NCBI GenBank assembly: GCA_902362925.1
Contig: CABIYL010000006.1
DNA from: Pseudoflavonifractor sp902362925
Lineage (GTDB): Bacteria; Bacillota; Clostridia; Oscillospirales; Oscillospiraceae
DNA: 64,000 nt
Reading direction: 5' to 3' (one strand)
Each line of letters opens with the position of its first letter. Within the stretch, counting starts at the first letter, position 1. Made by a program: the position numbers and the translations under genes. Below, piece by piece: positions 49,745-59,304 of the stretch. The notes below the pieces were generated by a model that did not search any database, was not told the DNA's origin, and saw nothing but the letters and a program-made list of their open reading frames with translations.

Positions 49745-49773
49745 ATTGTACCGTATCGGAACGGAAATGTCAA
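49745..49773 (-). promoter_or_regulatory. Sigma-A promoter for rnpB
   Basis: On the minus strand TTGACA (49773-49768), 17 bases, TACAAT (49750-49745), 8 bases before the RNA 5' end. Confidence 0.9.
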
Positions 49774-49813
49774 ATAAAACTGAGTCGTGTCCGTGCGGAT
49801 ATGATAGTTACGA

Positions 49814-49842
49814 TTGAAATTTATGTGTTTGGGTTATATAAT
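49814..49842 (+). promoter_or_regulatory. Sigma-A promoter for murD
   Basis: TTGAAA (49814-49819), 17 bases, TATAAT (49837-49842), in an A+T-rich stretch 42 bases before murD. Confidence 0.87.
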
Positions 49843-49883
49843 ATAAAAGTTAAGGACTGATTTTTCCGAAGGGGGGAATTCCT

Positions 49884-51269
49884 ATGAATTCCACAATACA
49901 GGAATATTTAGATTCCCTGCGGGGAAAGCGCATTGCGGTCATCGGCATTGGCGTGTCCAATACGCCTCTGATCAAGATGCTGCTGCGGGCCGGACTGTCC
50001 GTAACGGCCTGCGACAAGAAAGAGCGGAAGGATTTTGACGGCCTTATCGAAGAGTTGGAGAGTCTGGGGGCGGAGGTTCGACTTGGGCCCGACTACATGG
50101 ACGGCCTGGACCAGGACATCATCTTCCGTACGCCCGGCCTGCGGCCTGACGTCACGCCGCTGCTGGCAGCCCGGGAGCGGGGGAGTGTCATTACGTCCGA
50201 GATGGAGGTGTTCTTCCAGGTCTGTCCCTGTGAGATCATCGCTGTCACCGGAAGCGACGGAAAGACCACCACGACCACTATTATCTCCGAGCTTCTGAAA
50301 AAGGCGGGATATAACGTCTATGTGGGCGGCAACATCGGCAAGCCCCTGCTGGCCGAGACCCCCAACATGGAGCCGGACGACATGGTGGTGCTGGAGCTGT
50401 CCTCCTTCCAGCTGATGACCATGGATATGAGCCCTGATATCGCCGTTGTCACCAATGTGGCCCCCAACCATCTGGACGTACATAAGTCCATGGACGAGTA
50501 CGTGGAGGCGAAGGAGAACATCTTTGCCCACCAGAGCACGGAGAACCTGGCTGTGTTCAACTGGGACAACGAGATTACCCGCGACTTTTCCAAGAAGGCT
50601 CCGGGCAATGTGATGTGCTTCAGCCGCCGGGAGGTGCTGGAACGGGGCGTCTATGTGAAGGATGACGCCATCTGGTGCTCTGACCGGGACGGCCACCGGA
50701 AGGTGCTGCCTCTGTCCGACATCCTTCTGCCCGGCAACCACAACGTGGAGAATTACATGGCGGCCATCGCTGCGGTCAACGGTCGGGTGTCCGACGAGAC
50801 CATCCGGCTCTTTGCCTGCAGCTTCGGCGGTGTGGAGCACCGCATCGAGCTGGTGCGGACGGTAGACGGCGTCCGGTACTACAACGACTCCATCGCCTCC
50901 AGCCCCACCCGGACCATTGCCGGACTCCGTTCCTTTGAGGAAAAGGTCATCCTCATTGCCGGTGGATATGACAAGCACATTCCCTTTGATGTGCTTGGCC
51001 CTGAAATCATCGAACATGTAAAGGAGCTTATCCTGACAGGTGATACGGCGGAGAAAATCCGTGCGGCTGTGGAGAGCGCCCCCGGCTACAACGGCAGCAA
51101 CCCGCCTATCCGCATGTATCAGGACTTTGAGCAGGCGGTTCTGGCCGCTCACAGCATGGCTCAGCCGGGAGACGTGGTCATTCTGTCTCCGGCCTGCGCC
51201 TCCTTTGACCGGTTTAAAAACTTTATGGAACGGGGCAACGCCTTCAAGCGCATTGTGAGGGAGCTGTAA
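49884..51269 (+). CDS. murD: UDP-N-acetylmuramoylalanine-D-glutamate ligase
   Basis: MurD adds D-glutamate to UDP-MurNAc-L-Ala in peptidoglycan synthesis. The 461-residue Mur ligase has the N-terminal Rossmann part (IAVIGIGVSNTPLI), the ATP loop AVTGSDGKTTTTT, VLELSSFQL, APNHLDVH, HNVENYMAA and the C-terminal FGGVEHRIE and DSIASSPTRT motifs. AAGGGGGG precedes ATG 49884. It stands alone rather than in a dcw cluster. Confidence 0.96.
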   Translation: MNSTIQEYLDSLRGKRIAVIGIGVSNTPLIKMLLRAGLSVTACDKKERKDFDGLIEELESLGAEVRLGPDYMDGLDQDIIFRTPGLRPDVTPLLAARERGSVITSEMEVFFQVCPCEIIAVTGSDGKTTTTTIISELLKKAGYNVYVGGNIGKPLLAETPNMEPDDMVVLELSSFQLMTMDMSPDIAVVTNVAPNHLDVHKSMDEYVEAKENIFAHQSTENLAVFNWDNEITRDFSKKAPGNVMCFSRREVLERGVYVKDDAIWCSDRDGHRKVLPLSDILLPGNHNVENYMAAIAAVNGRVSDETIRLFACSFGGVEHRIELVRTVDGVRYYNDSIASSPTRTIAGLRSFEEKVILIAGGYDKHIPFDVLGPEIIEHVKELILTGDTAEKIRAAVESAPGYNGSNPPIRMYQDFEQAVLAAHSMAQPGDVVILSPACASFDRFKNFMERGNAFKRIVREL

Positions 51270-51296
51270 CCCCATTTGAAAGAGGAAGTGAATCAC

Positions 51297-52337
51297 TTGG
51301 ATATGCGAAACGCGCTGGAGCGGCTGTGCAGTCAATGCGCTCCCTCCGGCTTTGAGCGCCCCGCGGCTGAGGTGGCCGCGGAGCTTCTGCGTCCCTTTGT
51401 GGACGAGGTGTCCATCGACCGGATGGGCAATGTGGTAGGTGTGCGCCGCTGTGGGCGGGAGAACGCGCCCCGTCTGCTGCTGGACGCCCATCTGGACGAG
51501 ATCGGTCTGATTGTCACCGGTATGGAGGACGGTTTTCTCCGTTTCCGCAGCATCGGCGGCGTAGACCCCCGTATGCTGCCCGACCGGGAGCTGACCATCC
51601 TGACGGAGCCCCCCATGTTCGGCGTGGTGGCCTGTCTGCCGCCCCATGTGCTCAAGAAGGGGGATTCCGATAAGGCTCTCTCCATGGATAAGCTCTTCAT
51701 CGACATTGGCATGAGCCAGGAGGAAGCCGAGAAAGCTGTGCCGGTGGGCACTCCCGTTGTGTACCGGGGCAGCTGCTTCCCTCTGGGCGAGGGACAGATG
51801 TGCGGAAAGTCCATGGACGACCGTGCATGCTTTGTGACCCTGCTCCGGGCCGCCGAGCTGCTGAAGGACAAGGAACTGGACGTGGACCTCTACATCATGG
51901 GCAGCACCCGTGAGGAGGTCTCCGGTGCAGGCGCCAAGGCCGGCACCTTTGCCATTGACCCGGACTATTGCGTAGCGGTGGATGTAACCCACGGTCGGAC
52001 GCCGGACGGCCCCAAGGACCGCTCCTGCGAACTGTTTGGCGGCCCTGCCATCGGCATTGGCCCCAACATGACCAGCTGGATGACCCGCCGTATGAAGGCC
52101 AAGGCGGAGGAAAATCAAATTCCCTGGCAGCCCGAGGTCATGGCCGGCCACACTGGCACCAACGGCTGGCACATGCAGATCAGCCGTGAGGGCGTGGCCA
52201 CTTCCGTTATCTCTCTGCCGCTAAAGTATATGCACACCCCCATTGAAGTGCTGGCCCTGGAGGACATGGAGTCGGTTGCCAAGCTGCTGGCCGCCTTTAC
52301 CGAGGGTCTGGGAAAGGAGGCGGAGGTCCTGTGCTAA
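51297..52337 (+). CDS. M42 family metallopeptidase, first of three
   Basis: A 346-residue M42 aminopeptidase-type protein (glutamyl aminopeptidase/endoglucanase-like fold). Metal ligands are visible: DAHLDEIGL (His, Asp), KSMDDRACF (Asp), STREEVSGAG (Glu pair), VAVDVTHG (Asp) and YMHTPIE (His). The start is TTG 51297 with AGAGGAA 9 bases upstream; TTG 51276 is open but lacks a site. It ends 7 bases inside the second M42 gene. This copy is the most divergent of the three. Dodecameric M42 enzymes trim short peptides in the cytosol. Confidence 0.9.
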   Translation: MDMRNALERLCSQCAPSGFERPAAEVAAELLRPFVDEVSIDRMGNVVGVRRCGRENAPRLLLDAHLDEIGLIVTGMEDGFLRFRSIGGVDPRMLPDRELTILTEPPMFGVVACLPPHVLKKGDSDKALSMDKLFIDIGMSQEEAEKAVPVGTPVVYRGSCFPLGEGQMCGKSMDDRACFVTLLRAAELLKDKELDVDLYIMGSTREEVSGAGAKAGTFAIDPDYCVAVDVTHGRTPDGPKDRSCELFGGPAIGIGPNMTSWMTRRMKAKAEENQIPWQPEVMAGHTGTNGWHMQISREGVATSVISLPLKYMHTPIEVLALEDMESVAKLLAAFTEGLGKEAEVLC

Positions 52338-53362
52338 AGGATACCATTCGTGAACTGTGCCTGCTGGACGGCGTGTCCAGCTTTGAAGAGGACGTGCGGG
52401 CCTATATCAAGGCTGCGGCCGCCCCCTATGCCGACGAGATGCGGGTTGACCCGCTGGGCAACCTGATTGTGTTCAAAAAGGGCAAAAAGTCCACCGGTTC
52501 CAAGCTGCTGCTGGCCGCCCACATGGACGAGGTCGGCCTCATCATCCGCAGCATCACCGACGAGGGCTATCTGAAGTTCTCCTGCGTAGGCGGAATTGAC
52601 CGCCGGGTGCTCATCGGCAAGATTGTCCGGGTTGGCAAGAACCGCCTTCCCGGCGTCATCGGTCTGAAGGCCTACCATCTGGTCAGCGAGGAAGAGGAGA
52701 AGAAGGTTCCCAAGGTGGAGGACCTCTATCTGGATATCGGCGCCAGGAGCAGGGAAGAGGCGGAGAAGCTGGTGGAGATCGGCGACTTTGCCGCCTTCGA
52801 GAGCGACTGGACCGAGTTCGGCAGCGGTTTTGTGAAGGCCAAGGCTCTGGATGACCGTGCGGGCTGCGCCGTTATGCTGGAGCTGCTGAAAGAGGACCTG
52901 CCCATGGACTGCACCTTTGCCTTTACGGTGCAGGAGGAGGTGGGCTGCCGCGGCGCCTTCGGCGCGGCCTTCTCCGTCAACCCGGAGATTGCCCTGGTGC
53001 TGGAGACCACCACCGCCGCTGATCTGGCCTCCACCCCCGGCCACAAGCAGGTCTGTACCCTGGGCAAGGGCCCTGTGGTCCCCTTTATGGACGGCGGCTC
53101 TGTGGCTGACCGCGGGCTCTTTGAGCTGATGCGGGACCTGGCGGAGGAAAATCAGATCCCTTGGCAGACCAAGCACTATATCGCCGGCGGCAACGACGCC
53201 TCCGTCATTCAGCGCAACCAGGAGGGTGCACGCACCATCGTAGTGAGCGCAGCCGTCCGCTATCTTCATGCCCCCGCCAGCGTGGCGCATCTGGGGGACT
53301 TTGATCACATCTTAAATCTGGCGCGGCTTTTCATTGGGGCCATTGCCGGACAGGAGGAGTAA
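52331..53362 (+). CDS. M42 family metallopeptidase, second of three
   Basis: A 343-residue M42 peptidase with AAHMDEVGL, KALDDRAGC, TVQEEVGCRGA, VLETTTAAD and YLHAPAS metal-site motifs. The start is GTG 52331 with GGAGG 4 bases upstream, overlapping the end of the first copy. The binding loop FMDGGSVADRGLFELM differs from the other copies, so substrate preference may differ. Confidence 0.92.
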   Translation: MLKDTIRELCLLDGVSSFEEDVRAYIKAAAAPYADEMRVDPLGNLIVFKKGKKSTGSKLLLAAHMDEVGLIIRSITDEGYLKFSCVGGIDRRVLIGKIVRVGKNRLPGVIGLKAYHLVSEEEEKKVPKVEDLYLDIGARSREEAEKLVEIGDFAAFESDWTEFGSGFVKAKALDDRAGCAVMLELLKEDLPMDCTFAFTVQEEVGCRGAFGAAFSVNPEIALVLETTTAADLASTPGHKQVCTLGKGPVVPFMDGGSVADRGLFELMRDLAEENQIPWQTKHYIAGGNDASVIQRNQEGARTIVVSAAVRYLHAPASVAHLGDFDHILNLARLFIGAIAGQEE

Positions 53363-53366
53363 TAAA

Positions 53367-54365
53367 ATGGATATTCTCAAGACACTCCAGGCGCTCAACG
53401 CCTGTCACGGTCCCGCCGGCGATGAGGCCGGTATCGCCGACGCTATCGAAGCGCTGGCCGCGCCCTACGCCGACAAGATCAAGCGGGACACCCTGGGCAA
53501 CCTGATCGTCCGCAAGAAGGGCAAGGGCCCCAAGATCATGTTTGCCGCCCACATGGACTCCATCGGCTTTATTGTCACTCACATTGACGAACACGGCTTT
53601 ATCCGGTTCGGCAAGCTGGGTGGTCTCCATCCCTTTGACCTGCTGAGCACCACCGTCCGTTTTAAGAACGGCGTTCGTGGCGTGGTCTGCCTGGACAACG
53701 GCGTGTCTCCCAAGGACATGACCCTGGAGGACCTGTATCTTGATATCGGTGCCAAGGACGCCGACGAGGCCAAGACCATGGTCCGGATTGGCGACACAGC
53801 TGTCTATGACACGCCCACCTTCGCCGCTGGTGACCGCATCATTTCCCCCTACATGGACAACCGGATCTCCTGCGTGGTGCTGCTGATGGCTCTGGAGCAG
53901 TTGAAGGACAGCGACAACGACCTGTACTTTGTCTTTACCGTCCAGGAGGAGCTGGGGCTCCGCGGCGCCCGTACCGCTGCCTTCGGCATTGATCCCGACT
54001 TCGGCGTGGCGGTGGATGTGACTCCCGCCGACGACGAGCTGAACCCCAAGCACACCTGCAGCAGCGTGACCGGCGGGGGAGCGGCCATCAAGGTGATGGA
54101 CGGCTCCGTGATCTGCCACCCCCAGGTGGTCCGTTCCATGGAGAAGCTGGCAGCGGAGAAGGGGATTTCCTTCCAGCTGGACGTGATTCGTGCCGGCGGC
54201 ACCGACGCGGGTGCCATCCATCAGACCCGCTCCGGTGTGCCCAGCGGCGGAATTTCCATTCCCTGCCGCTATGTGCACTCGCCCGCTGAGATGGTGGACC
54301 GCCGGGATGTGGAGGCCTGTGCCGCTCTGGTGGCTGCCTTTGCCCAGGCGGAGCACAAGGACTGA
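53367..54365 (+). CDS. M42 family metallopeptidase, third of three
   Basis: A 332-residue M42 peptidase with AAHMDSIGF (Ser in place of the Glu/acid seen in the others), YMDNRISC in place of LDDR, TVQEELGLRGA, VAVDVTPAD and YVHSPAE. AGGAGGAG lies upstream of ATG 53367, 4 bases after the second copy. The DNR variant occurs in known M42 members; activity is likely but the specificity is unknown. It may be co-transcribed with the PLP enzyme that follows. Confidence 0.92.
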   Translation: MDILKTLQALNACHGPAGDEAGIADAIEALAAPYADKIKRDTLGNLIVRKKGKGPKIMFAAHMDSIGFIVTHIDEHGFIRFGKLGGLHPFDLLSTTVRFKNGVRGVVCLDNGVSPKDMTLEDLYLDIGAKDADEAKTMVRIGDTAVYDTPTFAAGDRIISPYMDNRISCVVLLMALEQLKDSDNDLYFVFTVQEELGLRGARTAAFGIDPDFGVAVDVTPADDELNPKHTCSSVTGGGAAIKVMDGSVICHPQVVRSMEKLAAEKGISFQLDVIRAGGTDAGAIHQTRSGVPSGGISIPCRYVHSPAEMVDRRDVEACAALVAAFAQAEHKD

Positions 54366-54418
54366 TTCTCACGCTGCGCAGCCCAAAAACTTAGATAGAA
54401 TGGAATGTGTAAAAGATA

Positions 54419-55669
54419 ATGTCTTTACAGTTAAGTGACAAGGTTCTCTCTCTGGCGGCTCAGGCTCAGGCCGATCTGCGACCCCAGTTTGACCGCATTG
54501 ACGCCATTGCGGAGGAGAACACCCGCAAGGTGCTTGCCGCGTTTCAGAAGCACCGTGTAGCCGAGGGCTATTTTGCCGGCACCACCGGCTACGGCTATGA
54601 TGACCTGGGCCGGGATAAGCTGGACGAGATCTACGCCGACATCTTCGGCACCGAGGACGCCCTGGTCCGGGTTCAGTTTGTCAACGGCACCCACGCCATC
54701 ACCTGCGCCCTCTTCGGCGCACTGAAGCCGGGTGATATTCTGGTTTCTGCCGTGGGCGCCCCCTACGACACCCTGCTGGGCGTCATCGGTGTAGTGCCCA
54801 AGGGACATGGCTCCCTGATGGAGTACGGCGTGGAATACCGTCAAGTTGAATTGCTTGACAATGCCCCTGACAAGGACGGTCTGGCTGCTGCGGTGCGGGA
54901 CCCCAGAGTGAAAGCCGTGCTGATCCAGCGGTCCAAGGGCTACTCCACCCGGTCCTCTCTGTCCGTGGCGGAGATTGGCGAGCTGTGCGCCGTGGTGCGG
55001 GAGAACAACCCCGATGCCGCCATTCTGGTGGACAACTGCTACGGCGAGTTTGTGGAGACCATCGAACCCACTCAGGCCGGTGCTGACCTGGTGGTAGGCT
55101 CTCTTATCAAGAACCCGGGCGGCGGCCTGGCCCCTGCAGGCGGGTATATCGCCGGTCGGCGTGACCTGGTGGAGGGAGCCGCCATGCGTCTCACCGCCCC
55201 AGGCATCGGCCGGGAGTGCGGCGCCTCTCTGGGCAGCAACCGCAGCTTCTATCAAGGTCTTTTCCTTGCCCCCCATACTACCGCCCAGGCGGTCAAAACG
55301 GCGGTGTTTGCCGCCCGCATGATGGAGCTGCTGGGCTACAAGACGGAGCCCGCCTCCGACGCCGTGCGACACGACATCATCCAGATGATCCACTTCGGCA
55401 GCCCCGAGCCCCTCAAGCGGTTCTGCAAGGGCATCCAGTTTGGTGCCCCTGTGGACTCCTACGTGACGCCCGAGCCCTGGGATATGCCGGGCTACGACTG
55501 TCAGGTCATCATGGCGGCAGGCGCCTTCATCCAGGGTGCCTCCATCGAGCTGTCCTGCGACGCGCCCATGCGAGAGCCCTACACGGCCTATCTCCAGGGA
55601 GGCCTGACCTATGAGAGCGGCAAGGCTGGCGTTCTGCTGGCGGTGGAGGAGCTGCTGCGGGAAAGCTGA
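54419..55669 (+). CDS. Methionine gamma-lyase family protein (YnbB/aluminium-resistance type)
   Basis: A 416-residue PLP-dependent enzyme of the cystathionine beta-lyase/aluminium-resistance branch (YnbB family). Motifs are RVQFVNGTHAI, VDNCYGEF (Asp that holds the PLP ring), the PLP lysine in GSLIKNPGGG, and PGIGRECGA. B. subtilis YnbB is linked to EF-P 5-aminopentanol modification, as are homologues of the two M16 proteins at 1.3-3.9 kb. The ribosome site before ATG 54419 is weak. The reaction here is unproven. Confidence 0.9.
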   Translation: MSLQLSDKVLSLAAQAQADLRPQFDRIDAIAEENTRKVLAAFQKHRVAEGYFAGTTGYGYDDLGRDKLDEIYADIFGTEDALVRVQFVNGTHAITCALFGALKPGDILVSAVGAPYDTLLGVIGVVPKGHGSLMEYGVEYRQVELLDNAPDKDGLAAAVRDPRVKAVLIQRSKGYSTRSSLSVAEIGELCAVVRENNPDAAILVDNCYGEFVETIEPTQAGADLVVGSLIKNPGGGLAPAGGYIAGRRDLVEGAAMRLTAPGIGRECGASLGSNRSFYQGLFLAPHTTAQAVKTAVFAARMMELLGYKTEPASDAVRHDIIQMIHFGSPEPLKRFCKGIQFGAPVDSYVTPEPWDMPGYDCQVIMAAGAFIQGASIELSCDAPMREPYTAYLQGGLTYESGKAGVLLAVEELLRES

Positions 55670-55727
55670 ATTTCCCGTTTTAAGACGAGCTGTGCCGCGC
55701 ATAGACTCTTCATAGGGGGTGACCCGT

Positions 55728-56408
55728 ATGGAGAAGTGGAGGCGGTATTTTTGGCCCCGCTGGCGGCTCCGGCAGCGTATCAGGCGGCGGGGGAGCGGTG
55801 TACAGCTGCTTCTCTCTGCCGCCTTTGGCCTGGTGCTGGCGGTGTTGCTGATTAGCTTTCTGGACAGCAAGGCCCGGCCTGTCATTGCCGTTATGGCGGA
55901 GAGCCGGGTAAAAAATATCGTCACGGGTATCATAGAGACGGAAATCAGCAAGACCATGGCCCAGGAAGCCGTGGCGTACGACGATATTATCACCTTCCGG
56001 ACCGATAGCAGCGGCCGCATCACCGCCTTCACCAGCAATTCGGCTGAGATGAACCGCCTGCGTACAGAGCTTCTCAGCGCGGTTATTGCCCAGGTCGACA
56101 CGCTGGACACCGGTACATTAGGAATCCCTCTGGGAAATCTGCTCCCCTTTTCCGCACTGGCGGAAAAGGGGCCGCTGCTCCCGGTGCGCATTCGCTCCAT
56201 TGGCGGCGCGGATGCAGTATTTGAGCATGTGTTTACCGCAGGGGGCATCAACCAGACCCACCACCAGATTATGCTCAACCTATCGGTATCTCTGACCCTG
56301 CTGATTCCAGGTGGACCGCTGGATACCCAGGTAAGCGCACAGGTCTGTGTGGCGGAGACTGTGCTTGTTGGCGAGGTGCCGGACACCTATCTGAGCCTTC
56401 CGGGGTAA
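55728..56408 (+). CDS. yunB: Sporulation protein YunB
   Basis: A 226-residue protein with a basic N-terminus, one membrane helix (about 27-45) and the YunB domain (SKARPVIAVMAESRVKNIV, SNSAEMNRLRTEL, GPLLPVRIRSIGGADAVF). YunB is a mother-cell sigma-E protein needed for efficient sporulation. A sigma-E-like -10, CATAGACT at 55700-55707, lies 20 bases upstream, although its -35 is weak. ATG 55728 has AGGGGG 8 bases upstream. Confidence 0.9.
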   Translation: MEKWRRYFWPRWRLRQRIRRRGSGVQLLLSAAFGLVLAVLLISFLDSKARPVIAVMAESRVKNIVTGIIETEISKTMAQEAVAYDDIITFRTDSSGRITAFTSNSAEMNRLRTELLSAVIAQVDTLDTGTLGIPLGNLLPFSALAEKGPLLPVRIRSIGGADAVFEHVFTAGGINQTHHQIMLNLSVSLTLLIPGGPLDTQVSAQVCVAETVLVGEVPDTYLSLPG

Positions 56409-56495
56409 GGCAACTGAAATCGTAAGAAAAGCGCAAGAAACAGGCCCTTTTTCTGTGATAAAATGGTATCAAACCAGAGAGAAAGAGGTGCCGGA

Positions 56496-57155
56496 ATGAA
56501 TACGCTGCTTTGGTACTGGGAGATTACCTGGGACTATATCTACGAGATGCTGCCCTGCATGGCGCTGGCCGCTGTGGCCTTTTTTCTGCTTCGCCCCGTG
56601 CGCCGGCGTCGCCTTGACCGGCTGGGCCTGAGTAGCAGCGTCTGGCGGGAAGGTGCTCTGCTGATCTTTGTGCTCTTCTGCGCCGGGCTGGCGGCCCTGA
56701 CCGTGTTTCCGTCCGGGTTCTGGGGTGCGCTGATGCACGGCTATCCGCCGGCGGAGGGCTGGTTTGGCTGGCATGGCCGTGGTATGTATCTCCAGGTCAC
56801 CATTCTGGCGGAGCTGCTGGAGGGCAGTGAATGGGGCATCTACATGCTGTTGGGCAATGCGGTCATGTTCCTGCCCTTGGGCTTTTTCCCGGCGCTGCTG
56901 TGGAGGCAGCCCCGCTGGTGGCGGTCCGTATTGGCCGCCGGTGGCGCCTCACTGTTCATCGAGCTTGTGCAGATCTTTGTGGGCCGCAGCAGCGATATCA
57001 ATGATTTGATTCTCAATACACTGGGTGGTCTGGCCGGATATGGCCTCTACAGGCTGTTGGCCCGGCTGGCCCCCGGATTCACCCAAAAATTCCAAGTGGA
57101 GGTCCCCTATGGACGAGATTCAGGAGATAGCACTGCTCCGGGCAGAGCTGAATAA
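56496..57155 (+). CDS. VanZ-like family membrane protein
   Basis: A 219-residue membrane protein with about five helices and the VanZ-like pattern LLGNAVMFLPLGFFPALL, FIELVQIFVGRSSDINDLILN. VanZ-like proteins are widespread and mostly uncharacterised; VanZ itself gives low-level teicoplanin resistance, but no van genes are near. AAAGAGGTG precedes ATG 56496. The C-terminal 47 bases overlap the start of ligA. Confidence 0.88.
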   Translation: MNTLLWYWEITWDYIYEMLPCMALAAVAFFLLRPVRRRRLDRLGLSSSVWREGALLIFVLFCAGLAALTVFPSGFWGALMHGYPPAEGWFGWHGRGMYLQVTILAELLEGSEWGIYMLLGNAVMFLPLGFFPALLWRQPRWWRSVLAAGGASLFIELVQIFVGRSSDINDLILNTLGGLAGYGLYRLLARLAPGFTQKFQVEVPYGRDSGDSTAPGRAE

Positions 57156-59103
57156 GGCCAGCTACGAGTACTATGTGCTGGATAACCCCACCATGTCCGA
57201 CTACGACTTTGACCACAAGCTCCGCCGTCTGGAGGAGCTGGAGCAGGCCCATCCCGACCAGATTACCGAGGACTCGCCCACCCGCCGGGTAGGGGGACAG
57301 GTGGCGGAGGGCTTCCAGGAGGTCACACATGAGGTTCCCCTGGAGAGCCTTCAAGATGTCTTTGACCTGGAGGAGCTGGGGGACTTTGTCCGGCGTGTCC
57401 AGGAGAGCCTGGATGGCAAGGCGGAGTTTGACGTGGAACCCAAGGTGGACGGCCTCTCTGTGGCTCTGGAGTACCGGGATGGCCTGTTCGTCCGGGGCGC
57501 TACCCGTGGCGATGGCCGGGTAGGGGAGGACGTGACCGAGAACCTAAAGACCATCCGTTCTCTGCCGCTCCGGCTGCCGGAGCCCATTCCTCAGCTTATC
57601 GTCCGCGGCGAGGTCTATATGTCCAAGAAGGTCTTTGAGCAGCTCAACGAGGAGCGTGAAATCAAAGGCGAGGCCCTCTTTGCCAACCCCCGGAATGCCG
57701 CGGCTGGTTCTCTGCGCCAGCTGGACCCCAAGGTGGCCGCATCCCGCCGGCTGGATATCGTGGTCTTCAACATCCAGAAGGCGGAGGGAGCGGAGTTCAG
57801 CACCCACACCGAGACCCTGGACTACCTGGAGCGTCAGCAGTTCCGGGTAATCCCCCGTACTCTGTGCACCAGCATGGAGGAGATCGGCGCCCGCATCGCC
57901 GCAATCGGCGACGGTCGTGAGGAATTCCCCTATGATATCGACGGTGCGGTTATAAAGCTGAATAGCCTTGCAGACCGCAAAATCCTTGGTTCCACCGCGA
58001 AATTCCCCCGGTGGGCCGCTGCCTACAAGTACCCGCCCGAGCAGAAAGAGAGCGTGGTGGAGGACATTGTAGTCCAGGTTGGCCGGACCGGTGTGCTTAC
58101 ACCCAAGGCGGTTGTAAAGCCAGTCCGCCTTGCAGGCACCACAGTGACAAACGCAACCCTTCATAACCAGGATTTCATTACAGAGAAGGACATCCGCATC
58201 GGGGACACCGTTCTGGTTCAGAAGGCGGGGGAGATCATCCCGGAGATTGTCTCGGTGGTGAAAGAGAAGCGACCTGAAGGAACCGTGCCCTACCATCTGC
58301 CTGACCACTGCCCGGTGTGCGGCGCACCGGTGGCCAGAGATGAGGACGGGGCGCACATCCGCTGCACCGGCGCGGAATGCCCCGCCCAGCTGCTGCGCCA
58401 CCTGGCCCACTTTGCCTCCCGGGATGCCATGGACATCGACGGCCTTGGGCCGGCTGTCATGGAGGCACTCATCAACGCCGGTATGGTGAAGACCCCGGCT
58501 GACCTCTATTCCTTGGCCCCGGAAGCGGTGGCTCAGTTGGATCGGATGGGTAAGAAGAGTGCGGAAAACCTGGCCGCCGCCATTGACCGCTCCAAGGGTG
58601 CGGGTCTGGCCCGGCTGCTCTTTGCCTTTGGCATCCGCCAGGTGGGGCAGAAGGCGGGCAAAATTCTGGCCTCCCATTTCTCCACCATGGACGCCTTGCT
58701 GGCGGCCACAGAGGCGGACTTTACGGCTGTCCAGGACGTGGGCGCCATTACCGCCAAAAGCCTCTGGGAATGGCTCCACAGCCCCCAGAGCCAGCATCTC
58801 ATTCAGGCCCTGCGGGAGGCCGGTGTGGTGATGGAGAACACTGACGCCCCCACCGGAGACGCGCTGACAGGCAAGACCTTTGTGCTGACCGGCTCTCTGG
58901 AGCGCTTCACCCGTGACGAGGCAGGCGCACAGATTGAGGCGCTGGGCGGAAAGGTGTCTGGTTCGGTCTCCAAAAAGACCAGCTATGTGGTGGCGGGTGA
59001 AGCTGCCGGCTCCAAGCTGAAAAAGGCCCAGGACCTGGGCGTCCCGGTGCTCACGGAGGAGGAGTTTCTCACCATGCTCCGGGAGCTGGGCTCCACAATT
59101 TAA
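57109..59103 (+). CDS. ligA: NAD-dependent DNA ligase LigA
   Basis: LigA joins Okazaki fragments and repairs nicks. The 664-residue enzyme has the Ia domain start (ALLRAELNKASYEYYVLDNP), the adenylated lysine in EPKVDG, RGDGRVGEDVT, the OB fold, the four-Cys zinc finger (CPVCGAP to CTGAECP), helix-hairpin-helix repeats and a C-terminal BRCT domain (GKTFVLTGSL). GGAGG lies upstream of ATG 57109, inside the preceding gene. It is followed by a terminator. Confidence 0.97.
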   Translation: MDEIQEIALLRAELNKASYEYYVLDNPTMSDYDFDHKLRRLEELEQAHPDQITEDSPTRRVGGQVAEGFQEVTHEVPLESLQDVFDLEELGDFVRRVQESLDGKAEFDVEPKVDGLSVALEYRDGLFVRGATRGDGRVGEDVTENLKTIRSLPLRLPEPIPQLIVRGEVYMSKKVFEQLNEEREIKGEALFANPRNAAAGSLRQLDPKVAASRRLDIVVFNIQKAEGAEFSTHTETLDYLERQQFRVIPRTLCTSMEEIGARIAAIGDGREEFPYDIDGAVIKLNSLADRKILGSTAKFPRWAAAYKYPPEQKESVVEDIVVQVGRTGVLTPKAVVKPVRLAGTTVTNATLHNQDFITEKDIRIGDTVLVQKAGEIIPEIVSVVKEKRPEGTVPYHLPDHCPVCGAPVARDEDGAHIRCTGAECPAQLLRHLAHFASRDAMDIDGLGPAVMEALINAGMVKTPADLYSLAPEAVAQLDRMGKKSAENLAAAIDRSKGAGLARLLFAFGIRQVGQKAGKILASHFSTMDALLAATEADFTAVQDVGAITAKSLWEWLHSPQSQHLIQALREAGVVMENTDAPTGDALTGKTFVLTGSLERFTRDEAGAQIEALGGKVSGSVSKKTSYVVAGEAAGSKLKKAQDLGVPVLTEEEFLTMLRELGSTI

Positions 59104-59128
59104 TCGGACATAGAGAGAAAGACAGCGG

Positions 59129-59163
59129 CAGCGGCCGGCTCATGTGAGCCGGCCGCTGTTTTT
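59129..59163 (+). terminator. Rho-independent terminator after ligA
   Basis: CAGCGGCCGGCTCA and its perfect complement with a 2-base centre, followed by TTTTT. Confidence 0.92.
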
Positions 59164-59304
59164 ATTCTCACGCATATTTTTTAGCTCCAGGGCGCTTTTC
59201 TGCACCTCTTTCCTCCCAGAGCCGTATACTGGCTTGGGTGCGCTCGAGCAGAAGGCAGAGACTGAACGGCGCCGCCCGGACACATGCAGGAAGGAGGCGC
59301 ATTG

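Noticed and set aside
49380..49860. Plus-strand ORFs of 60-90 codons across this stretch
   Set aside because: They fall within the RNase P RNA gene and its promoter and have no ribosome sites.
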